In this document: positions 13,195 to 26,464 of the stretch, piece by piece
How positions within the stretch are numbered: position 1 is the stretch's first letter
How the letters are laid out: every line of letters begins with the position of its first letter
DNA from: Orbilia blumenaviensis
Taxonomy: Eukaryota; Ascomycota; Orbiliomycetes; Orbiliales; Orbiliaceae
NCBI GenBank assembly: GCA_036872755.1
Contig: JAVHNS010000002.1
Coordinates: forward strand, 2,666,001-2,730,000
Length of the DNA stretch: 64,000 nucleotides
Direction: 5' to 3'
Position numbers and translations under genes: made by a program
Notes under the pieces: model-generated
What the model saw: only the letters and a program-made list of their open reading frames with translations
The model's database searches: none
What the model was told of the DNA's origin: nothing

Positions 13195-16062
13195 ATGACG
13201 ATGGCCGACTTCGATTCTTTGTTCGCAGACAACCTCAGAGATTTTCAGCCAGTTATGATGCAAGCTCAGTACGCTGGCAGGGACAGCATTGGTAGAGCCA
13301 GAAGTTCGGGCAGTCTAGATCGGTCCGGCAGGTAAGCAAAGCCATTCAATTCATTCATCACATTTCAATGTTTTTGCTCCCCACGTTCTGTTATGCTACG
13401 ATCGCCATCCGCGGCTCTTGTCATATGGTACAATGCATGCTACTTCAGAGCTGGACCTGGCATGGGAGGGCAGACAGCTTGAGACCTCAACATGGGTCTG
13501 AGACTATGGTCGGCCATCAAGGTTTTCTACTGATCCTTTCCATTAAGTTTCCCGATCTGCCAGCTAGATCCCATATTTGGGTCCTTATCAGGCGAACCGG
13601 GTTTTTTTTTGGGGAGGCAATCAGAGTTCAGCGAGCATATTTTATATATATATATAAGAAAACTCCACACTATCAAAGAAAAAAAAAAAAAACTTGCCAT
13701 GATCTCTGGTGTTATCTCACCCAGATCCCGGCCCGTTTCTGCATTCGTGTGCGGCGGCGGCGGCAGACGTACAGGCACGAATTTTTCCCTCAAGTTTCCC
13801 AACGTATTGTGCCAAATAGATCGCCAGGGGCGACTGTTAGAAGCCGGCCTGTTAGTTTTTTTTTTTTTTTTTTTCGTTCTTTTCCCTCCTTTGAATCACC
13901 TCCCTGTTTTCGTCTTCTATATCGTTGAGCCGCCGTCACAAGGGCCCCCTCTCATCAAAAGACATGCATTCCTTTGACGAAATACGGGTTTAATACTTTG
14001 ATTGCCTTTTAACATATTCCACTTCGTATAATTGTGTTATTACTACTTTTCGGCCCGTGAACAAACCCTTTCTGTCAAATTTGCCCCGCAAAGCATGAAC
14101 CCCCTCCACAAGGCCCTTTCTTTTCGTTCCTTGCCTCTTGTATCATTTTTGTGCTTCGGGGTCCAAAACATCATAATTGTTTGGTACCTGGTTTGCATGC
14201 ATTTCGGCGCCTTCTGAGCCAAACCGTGCTTCGTTCGACCGTGTTCCTCGCATATCAATATTAATTCTCGCCAATCACAAACCAACCCCAGTCTAACACC
14301 ACTCCTTCTTTCTTCTTTCTTTAGGTCTTCCTCTGCTGGCATACATAAATCCCAGCCGCGGGCCTCTTCTCTTCAATCCCATCGACGTCAACACTCGGGT
14401 GGGACTTCGACCTTGAATTTTGCAACCGGTGACCCCTTCAACGAAATCAGTATGTCCGAGATGTGGACCGACCATGGCATCTCGCCCAACGGGTCACCGG
14501 GTCCTATCGACTCTGTTCCCTTGCAGTCAGACCAGCTTCTTTCTTTCCGATCATTCCAGCGCAACAATTTTGTCATGCTTAATCAGTGGGACCAACCTGT
14601 TGGTATGACTGTGGCGGCACAGCTTCATGGAATGTTTTTCCTGGCAGAGAGTCCATGGGATGCCAATAGTGGACCATCCGTTCCGGGATCAGCCACCCTT
14701 CCTAAGGAACTAACTTGCTACCGAAGAAATCTTTTCCAAGTCAGCGGATCTATTCATCTTCCAGCCGTCAGTTGTGTTATTGTTAGTGATGATGACAGCG
14801 AAATCACTGCCGAGACTATCCAAACCGGACAACGCCGAGTGATTCAATCGCTTGAGGCGACCATCGGTGGAATTGAAAACGTCGAGCACAATGCCGTCAA
14901 AATCATTACAGTGCCATGGAAGAATGCCGCAACTGCACCTGCTGCTACTCCTACTACCACTGCTGCTGCTGCTGTACAGTCAACCAATCCAACTGCCGGT
15001 AATCCCGATGACTATCCCTCAACTGCCACTACAACTGGCAGACCCATGGAGAAGGAACCTGCCCCACTTTCCTTCAACTATCCGGCTGCATACTACGCCA
15101 ACCCGAATGGCATCCAGCCCGAAGAAGATGAGGCAGACAGCCTCAAGTGGCAGATGAACTGGAAGCGATTGCAGTTCCGTAGTGCCACGGCGAATAATGG
15201 CCGAAGGAAGGACCTCCAGCAACATTTCCTCGTCAAGTTATCCGTGTATGCGAACCTTGTGACCGAAGATTTGCAGGGAGTCCCTACCGATAAGGTCGAG
15301 AGGGTTCTCCTTTGCGAAGCCTTCTCCGGGGCCATCATCGTGCGTGGCCGGAGCCCGCGTAACTTTTCCAGCAGAAACGATATTCCCTTGACTGGAAGTG
15401 CGATTGTCAGCTCGCGACATTCTCACAATAACCAAAATTCTCAAATCACATCTGCTGCAAAGAAGGCCCGACATATGTCATCGGGATCAGCGGAAGAGGA
15501 AACGCAGTCCGATATGATATATACTCCAGACTTCGCCGGACAGTACGCCGACTACCCGATTTTAGACCAATCTTTCCAGATGCCCAATGACATGAGCTTC
15601 GATTACTCTGGACCCTCCGCCTGGATGGATCCCTCTTCGTCATTGTCGATGCTCCAGTCACCAATGATGCAACAGCAACAGGGGGGACTTTTCGATCCAA
15701 ACGGATCTTACACTAACCTCTCCGACCCTTCCGGTTCTCGTGTGAACCTCGCTGGCATGATGTACCCAGAAGAATTCAGTCCAGCAGCTACCCAAACGAT
15801 GTTCAGCCAAAGCATGACTGCTACCACGATGGGGGCCATGGCTCCACCCACTCTCAGCCACCGACTACCTAGACCTACCAACAGTATGGAAAGCCCTTCC
15901 ATGGATCTCCTCTACGAATACTTCCCGATTGGCGTTGACGACTATATGCCACCCGTCGAGGTTGTATACCGACCACACAACGCTCACCACTTAACACAAG
16001 CCCCGCCAAGCAAATCCAGCGGCCGCAGCAAGCGACTCTTCTCCGAAACCCCCTTTGAATAA
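13195..16062 (+). CDS. ron1: Ndt80/PhoG-family transcription factor, probable GlcNAc regulator RON1
   Basis: A nuclear DNA-binding protein, predicted activator of the GlcNAc genes around it. Two exons, 13195-13331 and 14325-16062, give 624 residues. The first ATG and another two codons later are both possible starts. The Ndt80-type immunoglobulin-fold DNA-binding domain spans roughly residues 125-400. Recognisable parts are QWDQPVGMTVAAQLHGMFFL, LTCYRRNLFQVSGSIHLP, WKRLQFRSATANNGRRKDL and the conserved loop GAIIVRGRSPRNF (about 382-393). An Ala/Thr/Pro-rich insert (about 246-295) splits the domain, and a KKAR basic patch follows it. The C-terminal third is rich in Ser, Pro, Met and Gln, like an activation region. 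The intron is 993 nt, far longer than the others. VIB-1/XprG-type paralogues share the domain; the neighbours favour RON1. Confidence 0.88.
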
Positions 16063-19000
16063 ACACCTACTCTCCGCGATATTTGTTGAAATATCAACCC
16101 CCCATCCTTTTGAATCTCGAATCGGCGACCCTTCCCTACGTTTAATGACGGAACAGTTTTTGTACTTTACTCAGGCGCATTCTCTGCATGTGGAGTTTTT
16201 GTTCTTTGTTTAATTGTTCCTCGTCACGGGTATTTATCCGTGTAAAGCTTCTTGGTGGCTTTGCCCACTAAGGCGTTTTTCTTCGACCTGTATTCTTGTT
16301 TCGGGTCGCATTCCTTTTTATTAACGAATTTTGGGTTGGAAAACATGGGTTACTTTCCTTAAAACATTACTGACTGCATCGTCCTTTTCGCTATAATCCT
16401 TAATCTTTCCTTTTCCTTTTCGCATAACGAATTCCCCTGGTCATGTCCAAAACGAATGGCAAGTTTGTGTCTCATTTTTTGAAAATCATGTAAACCGGAG
16501 TTTTGGGGGGTGTTTTGATCTGTTTACTCTTTATATATACCATACACTCCTTATGAAATGTAATTTGAACTAGCAAGGAGGGATTTTGTGTACGGAGGCG
16601 AGGGGACGCTTGAGCGTGGAAACGCTGGCTCTGTGGAAGATATAAAATGATATTGTTTTGAACAGCCTACATGTCTCTTGTATCTCAAAGCAGAATACAC
16701 GCCTGATTGAGGAGAGTGCAATGTCAACTTGTTATGCCAAGAAATGAATCTAATAGTAAGAGTATTTCGTAAACCGGTTTCATAGAAGAAGATCTGGATG
16801 TCTTGTGCATAGCAAATCTACCAGTTTAACCAACCAATCGCATGAAGGGACCACGGGAATTAAGTCAGACACGGAGATCTACTTTGGATCTTAATATCAT
16901 ATAGAATATGATATCTGTTTCTCTGAGACCTTGTACCGGTACATCTGGTCTAACCTTATTAGACAACCCATTACAATCTATCTGTCAGATCGAAATAGCG
17001 CTCGGATGTCACCCTACGAGCCTACAGGCGAACCGGGTACCTTTTTTTTGCATATGCTTGTCTCGGGATAGCACAGGATGGCGCTTTTCTTTTCTTTTCG
17101 TCCGATATTTTGTTTTGGCGCAGCGGACAGATGCAACCCTATATAACTATACTGTCTAGGTATATGTACTGCATGTCATGTTACGGGGTAAGTAGACGTG
17201 AGAGGGAGGAAGCCCAGAAGCACGTGCTAACTGCGTTTGTAGATGTTAACTGAACTGGTGTTTGTACAAATCACAGTGTGTAATGGCTTGCTAATGTTAG
17301 ACTGCTACAGTGATATGACGCGGGATCCTGCATCCTGATATACATGCTTATGGAACGTCTATCTGCCTAGGAGGTGATGTAACTTCTGGATGTATATGCA
17401 TACACAGGATCCAGGGTCAATGGGATTCATGATGGGGTTCGAGCCCAGTCCGCCAGTTGATGTTGTTGGGATGTGGCGGGGAGTGTGTTGCTCTGACGTT
17501 GGGCGAGCCTCACAAAGTGGCTGCCGCCTGGTTCGGTGGGTCCGTAGATTCTACATGTTAAGGTCGAGAACGTCTAAAAACGCTGTGGCACAATCGTACA
17601 CTCGAGATGGAAAAGGAAGGGGGAAATATATTTTCAGAAAAATTCCCTTCAGCCGACGAGGAGGTATTTATCGATAAAACCTCGAGAAACGGTGCACAGC
17701 AGCGAGGATTTGGTGTCTAACTGGTTTAAACTTCTCCCACAGCTGGCCACATGCGGTGTCAAGCGAGAATGCATGCAGCCTCACTCACACATTGGGGCAA
17801 GGGTGGCTCGAGCTTGACGGCCTCGCTTTGACGACTTTTGCTTGCGTTACATCGGGCGGGAACGAAAGCAAGCTGGGTAGCAGCCAGTTGGATTTGTTTC
17901 GACTGTCGTTTGGCTGCAGTCCTGTTGCATGAAGTGGAAGAGCGAAGCCATCTGCACCTGCAGGGAGCCATGTCTGGTCGGTGTCGACGACAACTTGGAC
18001 CTGGGCTACTACTTATCATCGATAGCAGACGCCCCGTTATCTTGTCAGAGGAAGGTCTGTCCATACGATTGTCAATCCCTATACAAGTTTTGAGGCAAGA
18101 TCTCGTGCTGACCTCTTTTTTTTTTTTTTCACCTTCAGGCTGGACCTGCGGGAGATACTACTACTACGATGGACGGAGGAGGTTGCTGGCCAGCGCACCG
18201 TTACATCAGGTTTGCGGGAACATCGTAAAAAAGCAACGTCAAGCGAGAGGACCCACTTTGGATACCAGGGGCTCAATTCATGATCAGGATACCTAATCGT
18301 TGACAGATTTCGTTCAGCGATCCTGCTACACAAGCTTCAGCAGTCTAAGGTCCAGAAAGGCTAAGCTTTTGTTCGACGTCTAAATTCCTCGATCGCTCAA
18401 ACGTTGGGAATGTGGGTGTTACGGTAGTCAAAATACCAAGGATCATGACAATTCCGTTCCCTTAGCCAGGATATGACTTGAGGCGTCACCCGTCATTTCT
18501 GGAAATAGGGAAATGATGGCTTAAAGGATAGCGTCTCCTGAAGCTCCTAAGCTGCGTATGAGGGAGGAAACGGCCACAAAAAAAAAAAAAAACATCTATC
18601 TCGCGATCCCCACATCTCTTCCTACTGTTACTCCTCTTTCCCAGTGCACGATCCAAAGCCTCACGCCCCTCTGTCGAACGCACTTTGGTCCTGTCTGGCG
18701 CGAAAGGTGTGAACGCGCGCTCCCATCCTCCTCTGTAATCGATCCTACCTAACGAGTGCTACACCACCAACCGGGCTTAAACTCACGTATCCTACCTCGT
18801 CTCCACTCCGTAAACAGCAGTTCTATTCTTCCAGTCCAGGGTTAACCCGCCTGTCGGCAGTCTCCTTCATGCATTGACAGTCAACCAGCATTGACCTTGT
18901 TCCATCGCTCTGGTACCCTTTCGCCCCACAGTTACTTTCTCATAAGAATAGAAAAACACCATTGGATTTGTGGGTCTGACGACATAAAAAAAAAAAAGTG

Positions 19001-20539
19001 AGAGTGTCCAGCGCGCCAAACATACGGTACCTGGCGACTCGACTGTGAAGCTTTCTCGGACAACGGGAAAACAACGTCGACCCATTATGGTGATTGCCTC
19101 GACGTCGGTTGAAAGTCTTCCGTTACCTCGAAAGCCCTGCAATTGAACCACCTCAACTCCGTACCGCTGTTTGTTGTCTTCCGCGCCGGGACCGTTCCAT
19201 CTGTTGCCATATTTCTGTCCTTCATTTGGGAATCCTGTTTTTGTTTTTTTTTTATAACATAATTTTTCGTTGATTTTGCGATCTTCGATTTTTATTTTTC
19301 GATATTACGGCATCATCGCTGAGGGGTTCATATCACTCGACCAGAGGGAAAAAAAAAAAAACAATCAGAAATTAGAAAAGAAAAGGACCAAGCATAAAGC
19401 CCCTTCGGACGGCTCTCGACTTTTTTCCTTCCGATTTTATCTTTCCACCATACCACACTTGTGCCCTGACTCGAGTGTTCTTTGAAGCTTTCCGCGCCAT
19501 CGCATTCGAGTTTTTCTGGCGTTCCGTCATCAATATCAGGCGCAGCTACTGGCAAGGTAAACGTAGGGTAGTGGACGGCTGGGGTTGTTCCCTTCCCAAG
19601 CAATCCGGATATCCAACAAACGTCCACCCGAACGAAAAGGAAGCACAGAAAAGTCAAAATCTCTGGCAAGGCGAGTTACCTCAACGTCCAAGACTTTAAA
19701 TAACGGAGACGGTGTACGTCGTTCCATTCGGTAGTTGTATACTCATATCCTTAACGGTCAACAGTTGAACCCTGTCATTGCATTTGGTACCCTAAACTAG
19801 GACCTTTACCTTCCTCGAACAATCTTGAACAACCAACAGGTTTTCGCCTCCCCAATCGGTCCTCGGATCATCATATAAGCTTCGACTGGTCCAAGACCCG
19901 GGAATTATTCTTATTTATTTGTTTTCCCGTCTCGCTTTCGACTCCTGCGAGATAAAACTCAAACACTTTCAGGGTCTCAGCCAGATCACACTATCCTGTC
20001 ACAGCAAGGCGCTGACTCTGTAAATTTCGAAGCTCATCTTTGTGATATTGGTTTTGGTCTGGATATTACTTTTCACGAGGTGGAATACTGAGGTTTCCTT
20101 CCGAAAAGGATATAGAGGCACCGTTCTCAACAACCTTACAACCTTACAACCTTACTGTACCTGGTAAAGCTGCGACGGCTACTTTGGACAAGGGTTCAGT
20201 TCAAGCGCCAGCAGCAAGGTGTTGCCGAATACCACCAACTTTCGACATCTGATCCCATACAACGATTGAAGGCTTGTACAAACTGCTATCTGGCTAGTAG
20301 GATTTCTATTTTAGCATCTTTGGGCGCACTTTGTACGGTAAACGCTGCCTTGCTTGCGCCGTCAACTGGTCCGCCGAACGGCATTATTTTGAATTACGAC
20401 AGCGAAACCCAATATCTTATGCGATCTACTTGACTCCAATCCTCGACTCAAGATCGGTTCCCCACCACCAGCTGTTAGAATTTAGTCGCATATCAGCTAC
20501 ATATTTAGCCCAAAATTGCACATCGATATTCCTGGAAAA
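16063..20539. other. gene-free region between ron1 and hxk3
   Basis: This is 4.5 kb without a supportable gene. The first few hundred bases are probably the ron1 3' untranslated region. The last 1-2 kb, with poly-A and poly-T runs, pyrimidine-rich stretches and many short upstream ATGs, are probably promoter and leader of hxk3. Nothing else was recognised. Confidence 0.5.
20131..20154 (+). repeat. three perfect tandem copies of CAACCTTA
   Basis: An 8-base unit is repeated three times head to tail, about 390 bases upstream of the hxk3 start codon. It may be a simple repeat or a clustered protein-binding site. Confidence 0.85.
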
Positions 20540-22524
20540 ATGGGGAACTCATCGGAATTAAGGAGCCTGGAGGAGCTGTTGGATAATGAACTTTTTGCAA
20601 ATATTCCTGCCGGGGATATGCAAGAAATATCCAAAAGCCTCACGGCTTCGTATGCTACTGGCTTAAAAGAGAGCACAGCATCCATGCTACCTTCTCATAT
20701 CTATTTCCTGCCTAACGGCCAAGAGACAGGGTATTACTTGGCCGTTGACCTCGGGGGTTCCACGTTGCGGGTAGCCATTGTCCATCTTGAAGGATATAAG
20801 GACCCGAGCCTTCGAGGAAGTCCGATTGCAGCATCAAATCCTAGGCCCATGAACATCGTCTCAATTAGATCGTGGGCTGGGGCTAAAGTGGATCATCTTA
20901 AGACTCTTACTGGTGATGCCTTTTTCGATTGGATTGCGGATAAGATTGGGGAGGTTATTGAGGAGAAGTTTGGGACTCGAACTAAAACCGAATTATTGCC
21001 TTTGGGGCTTTCCTGGTCCTTTCCTATAGAGTATGGTTTCTCCTTTTCCTCCTAGGCTAGACTTAGATCAACTAACTTTTATCCCAGGAGCACGGCGATC
21101 GACCGCGGGAAGATTCAAAGCATGGGCAAAGGGTTCCGCGTTGCCGATGAACTGTTGGGGACTGATCTGAAGGACCATTTCCAGAATGCATTTAAGAGAC
21201 AGGTAAGATAAATAAAAATATTAACTAAATTTTACTTCAAGGTACTGATATGTTTTGCAATAGGGTATTCATGTTTCGATGGAAGCTATTGTCAACGACT
21301 CGCTTGCAACTCTTCTTTCTCACGCCTATGTCTCTCCAGCCACTCGTTGCGGCCTCATTCTAGGCACTGGCACTAATACTGCTATGTCATTGCCCTTAAA
21401 AATGCTCCCGGAGTCCAAACTCCTTCCTTCGCACAAAAATTGCCCTCTTGGTGCACGGGAGGTTTTGGTAAACACTGAGCTATCCATGTATGGACGAGGT
21501 ATCCTCCCCATGACGAAATGGGATACTGCTTTGGATGAAGCCATGCCCCGCCCTGGGTTCCAACCCTTAGAATACCTCATTGGTGGTGCATATCTCGGGG
21601 AAATCGCCCGGTTGATCATTATCGATGTTCGACAAGGGGATTTGTTCAGGGAAATCCCAGAGGTTTGGGCAGAAAAATCTTATTCGTTGGGCACCGAGGT
21701 TCTTGCACTTCTCGAGTAGGTTCCAACCACATTCTAGCATCATAAGTTTTCGTGGGTAGTAACTAATGCGGCGTAGGCAACGTGCTTCTGATAACCTCCC
21801 GACTAACTATCAAGAACTTAATGAGGAATATCCCGATATGCCCATCCCCGAAATTGATGCCTTAGCTCTAAGGTCAATTGCCTTCCATATATCATCTCGC
21901 GCTGCGAGATACTGCGCGATATCTCTCCATGCTATAATCAAACTTCGAGAGACTGTTGCAAGGAGCCCAAGTTCTCACAACTTCATGAACATCGTCCCCA
22001 TTGCCTTTGTTGGCACTGTCTTAGAAAAATATCCCACTTTGCTGAGCAGGACTCAGGCTGCTCTCGACCAATTGACGGGTTGGCATCAGACGACACATGC
22101 ACACAAGCAAAGGATTGTTTTGGAATTTTCCTCGGAGAGTGCGATTTACGGCGCGGCCGTCGCTGTCGCCGCCGTTCTTGGGAAAAAGTCAAACCCTCCA
22201 GTCTCTCCCCTTTCCCTAGCACCGCCAAGTCCATTTTCTGTCCGACCCGAGCTTCCTAAGTTCCCTCCAAACGAACGCTCCAGTAATGCTAGTACCTTGG
22301 TGGGGCAAGGTTCGAATGCAGAGGAAGAGAGTAAGGTTGTCCCTAAAAAGGAGTCCGAGAACGCGAACACTAGGCTGCAAGATCCCCCATTCGATAACGT
22401 ACCAAGTACCGATGGGTCCCATGACCGGGCAGCAGCTCCTAAGCACAAGCAACCATTCTGGGGAAAGATTAAAGCATTTTTCCATAAAGTCTTCGGAAAG
22501 GTGTTCAAGAAGCGGTCGAAGTAA
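20540..22524 (+). CDS. hxk3: hexokinase-family sugar kinase, probable N-acetylglucosamine kinase
   Basis: Predicted to phosphorylate GlcNAc to GlcNAc-6-phosphate. Four exons: 20540-21030, 21088-21202, 21264-21715 and 21777-22524, giving 601 residues. The phosphate-1 motif is LAVDLGGSTLRV (67-78). Residues matching the yeast hexokinase sugar contacts are all present: S160 (SWSFP), K178 (MGKGF), N213 and D214 (VNDS, D214 the catalytic base), N240 (GTGTN), E274 (VNTEL) and E305 (PLEYLIGGAYLGE). The usual NDTTG is NDSLA. The kinase fold ends near residue 485. An unusual tail of about 115 residues follows, Pro/Ser/Asn-rich and ending in a basic amphipathic stretch (FWGKIKAFFHKVFGKVFKK). Non-catalytic hexokinase-like regulators (HxkC/XprF type) are the main alternative, but the intact site and the cluster argue for a working kinase. 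Confidence 0.85.
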
Positions 22525-25500
22525 ACTTTAGACACACTCCCTGTTCTGCGCATCCTTGACCCACTGTCACTCATCCATTCATCCTTGCTTTCGCGAAAAC
22601 ATAATTTCCTTGACAAAACTCTGGCGTTTTCATCGCTTCTGGTTAATGTCCGTCCTATAACCCTTTTATTTGCACATTTTGCGTGCAGTTCTATGGGCAT
22701 AGAAAGTGCGCCTTCGGTTTCTTTGCAGGCATTGACATTACCGATTTTCCTTTCCTTTCGGTTATAATTTCTAATTGTTTCCTTTTTAGTTTTGGGAGTT
22801 CATGGTTTTCTTGTTTGTTTGCTGTGTCGTTCCTCGACAGCCCCCGGCGGGGATTCAGTCAACATAAGCACGTTTTTCCTATCAGGGGATACCAATATTG
22901 GGTTTGGGTTTCTTTTCTCTCTTTACATGCTTGTAATATTACCGTTCGGCTGGAGATACCCGTGCTTTAACGACCTTGCTTAGTGGAGCCTTTTGTATCA
23001 CACAGCAATATTGCATTTGGAATCGTTTGTTGGCCGTCTGATGTGTCGGTGTTGAAGTCTTCAGTTCCAAGTCGTCAAAAAGCTATGATACCTCAGTTTT
23101 AGTTTAGATGCATGAATGTTTCTCTTGTTCCATGACCCTTGTCCAATCCCTCTAAACTCAGTTAGCAAACCAGTGTAAAATTATAGCTAGCTTTTGAATT
23201 AATACATGTATATATGTGTTTATCGACACGCTTAGCCATCCACTCTCGAAGCGTGGCGTATATGGAATGATTATCATGTTATATATCACCACGGCCTTTC
23301 TTCTTCTTTTATTAAAAAAAAAAAAGGGGGTTAGTTATTGCAGCGTCATATATGCAGGCAAACGACTCTTCCTAAAACCTCGGGGGCTGTGTATCATGAA
23401 CCCCACCGGTGCGGTCCTGGAACGGCATCACAACATTCTTTTCCGACGAGCCGTCCGCCCTTGCCTGCTCGGCGGCGTTCGTTAAGCTATCTGCTCGACC
23501 AATTAGAATGTTATCAGGCCTCGGCATCCCGACAGTCCAGTGCCTAATTTTGACCCAAATCGAGCCGACCTGACGACGGAAGAAAAGTAAGAGTGCGATT
23601 CCGATTACAGGAATTACGGCTATAGTTGGAGATTGGAAGGCGGATTAGCGGGTGCATGTGTATACATTTGGAGAGTGACCTATAGGGGGGTTGAGTGGAT
23701 TCATGAGCACGTACTAACCAGTACGACGACTATTAGTTTATATTTGGTCCGAGGTTTCGTGTAATGGTCGAGGTCTTCATGATCGAAATCTCGTTTTAGG
23801 AACATGGTGTGCGAGTGTGGTTATTATTATTAGGATTTGCACGCATGCGGATTCGAATATATATACTAATGGGGCTTGCTGAGGCCCGGTAACCACTTGA
23901 TCACAAGATGTGTCTTCCTAGGGATGAATGTGTCGGTAGTCGTATGGAAATTTCGTTGGAAATTTTGATACTTTCAGGTAAGCGGATGAGCACAGGTGAC
24001 TCCCGCGACAAATATCCTCCATCATGAGACTATTTTTCGAGTAGAGGCGAGAAAAATATGAAAACCTTAAATCAACTCAAAAAAGATTGATTCTGGATTC
24101 CGACGCACACTCTCCAACTGCGACGAAACAACTAGCTCAGTCTGACGTGCCGTGACAGGAAATAATCTCCACGGATAAACTGGCAGGAAACGTGGCTTTT
24201 TATAAGATCTGCTATGTATACAGGTATATAATGCCCACATGGCAAGAAAACATGGCTATGCATGGTAGCTATAAGTTTAGCTTTTAAAGCTTTTTGGTTC
24301 AAAAAGGAAGTGATGGACATGCCACTAATCTGAAGAGGAGCTATACTGTGTGATATAGGAGTGTATGTTATATGACCCTAGGGTACTTAAATGTGATAGG
24401 CAGCAGGATTCATAGGATTTCAAACCAGGGCTAGATATAAATAAGTTATTTGATACCTGACTAAAGCTATAAGGCCATGGCTCTGTCGGTAATATAATAC
24501 TCTAGTTAGTATATGGACTTCTCTATTTCTCATTCGGGAATTATGTTCGCGCGGATAGGACTGGCTGGAATTGCGTTGTATTTGTTGGAGGTACTACACA
24601 GTGGGTCTCGGTTCTCCTTTGCGACTCGCGCTCGGCTCCAGCCAATTCCACCATTAACTTTTACCTGGTAATGAAAAATCAATTATACCGCCCAATATCA
24701 TATCGGAATTTCATACGAGACACGCTGCCGGGTTTCTAGGAAAGTCCCCCAGACTAAGGCTGAAGTCCGTAGACCCTTTCAGGGTTCAACTTCGATTAAA
24801 CACGTCGACCTTAAATGTATCAATGTAAATCGGCGCCGGCCCACGGCTCCTTGATAGAACTCGAACTAACTAGTCTTGACCTCGACCAGGGCGAGACCAA
24901 AAGCCAGCTTCGCGTAATTGGCTGAGATGTCTAAGATTAGGCCCCGCAATGTAATAGCTTCCGAAACGACCGTGAAGGAAACTCTAAAGTGGAGAAACGG
25001 CAAGCCTTCCTCCTGGCGACTCGCGACGCCGGACCCACCTCCTCCAGAGACAAGACACTAATCTCGGCGTGGCCCCCAACTGCCTCGGCTTGGTGACCTC
25101 TCTCGATGTTGTAATCTTCGGGATGCACTTCTCTTCTTAGCCCTTCATGATGCGATCGCCATAGTAGATGGTATATTCAAACCCTTTTGTGCCTCAGAGC
25201 AAGGAAAAAACGTGGTCCTGAGTGGGAACGCAATGAATTGGCGACGATCAAGCCACGAGGCAGCTGCTAGATCCTCCCATAGCTTGTTAAAAAATTATGA
25301 AGAAGTCCATAATCCGAAGTTGCATCTGCGTCTGCATCTACGGATTCTTCTGTGTGGCACGGCACCCTTGGAAGACCGAAAAAACAAGGGAAATCGATCC
25401 CAGACGGAAGGCTACGTATACGCCAAGGAACAGAGAAAATGTCTTGAATTCAAGCTTTGAGGTGTATCTGTGGTTCAGGGGCTTGACACAAAACTCGCCT

Positions 25501-26464
25501 TTGGTGCCCGCGCTAATTAATCGCAAGAAATTCGACGAAGCAGGACCCACTTATCTTACTCTCAACATTCCGTGCGGGAGGACAGAGCAGTCCAACAGGA
25601 ATAGTTAGAATGCCGCCAGTGCGAGGTCAAAAAGTGGGTTCATTGACAGTCGTACATAGACGGTTCCCTGCTTTCTGGCACACGCCTTTTATAGCTTCAA
25701 TTATAGGAGAAATTTGCGGTCTAATGCAGTTGCCCAAAAAGAATCGAGGTATGCAATAATGAACAGCCGACATTCATGAGAATTCATATGCAAGTGCAAG
25801 GTATATTGGGAAAATAACCCAATCAACCATCGCCGTTAACGGGCAAGCTGGTATACCCTTGCGAGTTAGTGAGCATTTGACATCGACCGATAACCATGCC
25901 GCTGGGCCAATGGGCCAATTTTCAAAGTCGTTGCTATAGCCGATGTGAACCCCCAAGCTGATACACCGATGGTTCAATTTTCGAAGGTTTTGACTGGCCT
26001 TTCGACCGTCTTTGAATAACTGTAAAACCACTCAAGAGGAACCCTGTAAGCCGGACCCCTGCACATCTGCGGCACGAAAAATTGATATGATAGTTATGAT
26101 AATGGATAAACTGGGTGGAGTCGCAGGCTCCAAGGTTTATTTCTTAATCGAACAACGGAGAATAAGAAAAAACTAAGACTGAAAACTGGGTTTCGTCAAT
26201 TGGCAATGCGGTTTACTGCTCACCCTTAGAGCATTTTGGCTCGGGTACGTGCGAATTGTGCGATTACCATGTCTCTCTCCGCCGTGCCCCTAATCACCAG
26301 GCCGAGCTTGGGGAAAGCAGCGGCGGGCTATAAAGAAGGAGGCTAGCCCCTTCTCCTCGGGGAATTATAATAGTTTGACATCTTGCGACCCCAATTTCTC
26401 ATAACTCTGCAAACCCTTCCTGTTTTAGTAACAATTTTATACTACGAAATCGAAATAATTCGAG
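22525..26464. other. gene-free region between hxk3 and the monooxygenase
   Basis: 3.9 kb with only short, unrecognisable ORFs. The first 500 bases are probably the hxk3 3' untranslated region. The part around 23.6-24.6 kb is AT-rich with scattered ATATAT runs. No tRNA-like or transposon-like structure was seen. Confidence 0.5.

Noticed and set aside
13368..13928. 186-codon open frame inside the first ron1 intron
   Set aside because: Contains simple-repeat translations (poly-F, poly-K) and lies between well-supported splice sites, so it is most likely intronic.
17420..17460. GGTTCGAGCCC, like a tRNA B box
   Set aside because: No matching A box, D arm or 7-bp acceptor stem could be laid out around it.
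13195..22524. Reading the Ndt80 factor and hexokinase as an XprG/XprF protease-control pair
   Set aside because: Those proteins are functionally linked in Aspergillus nidulans, but the hexokinase here keeps all catalytic contacts and the neighbours are GlcNAc genes, so RON1/HXK3 fits better.
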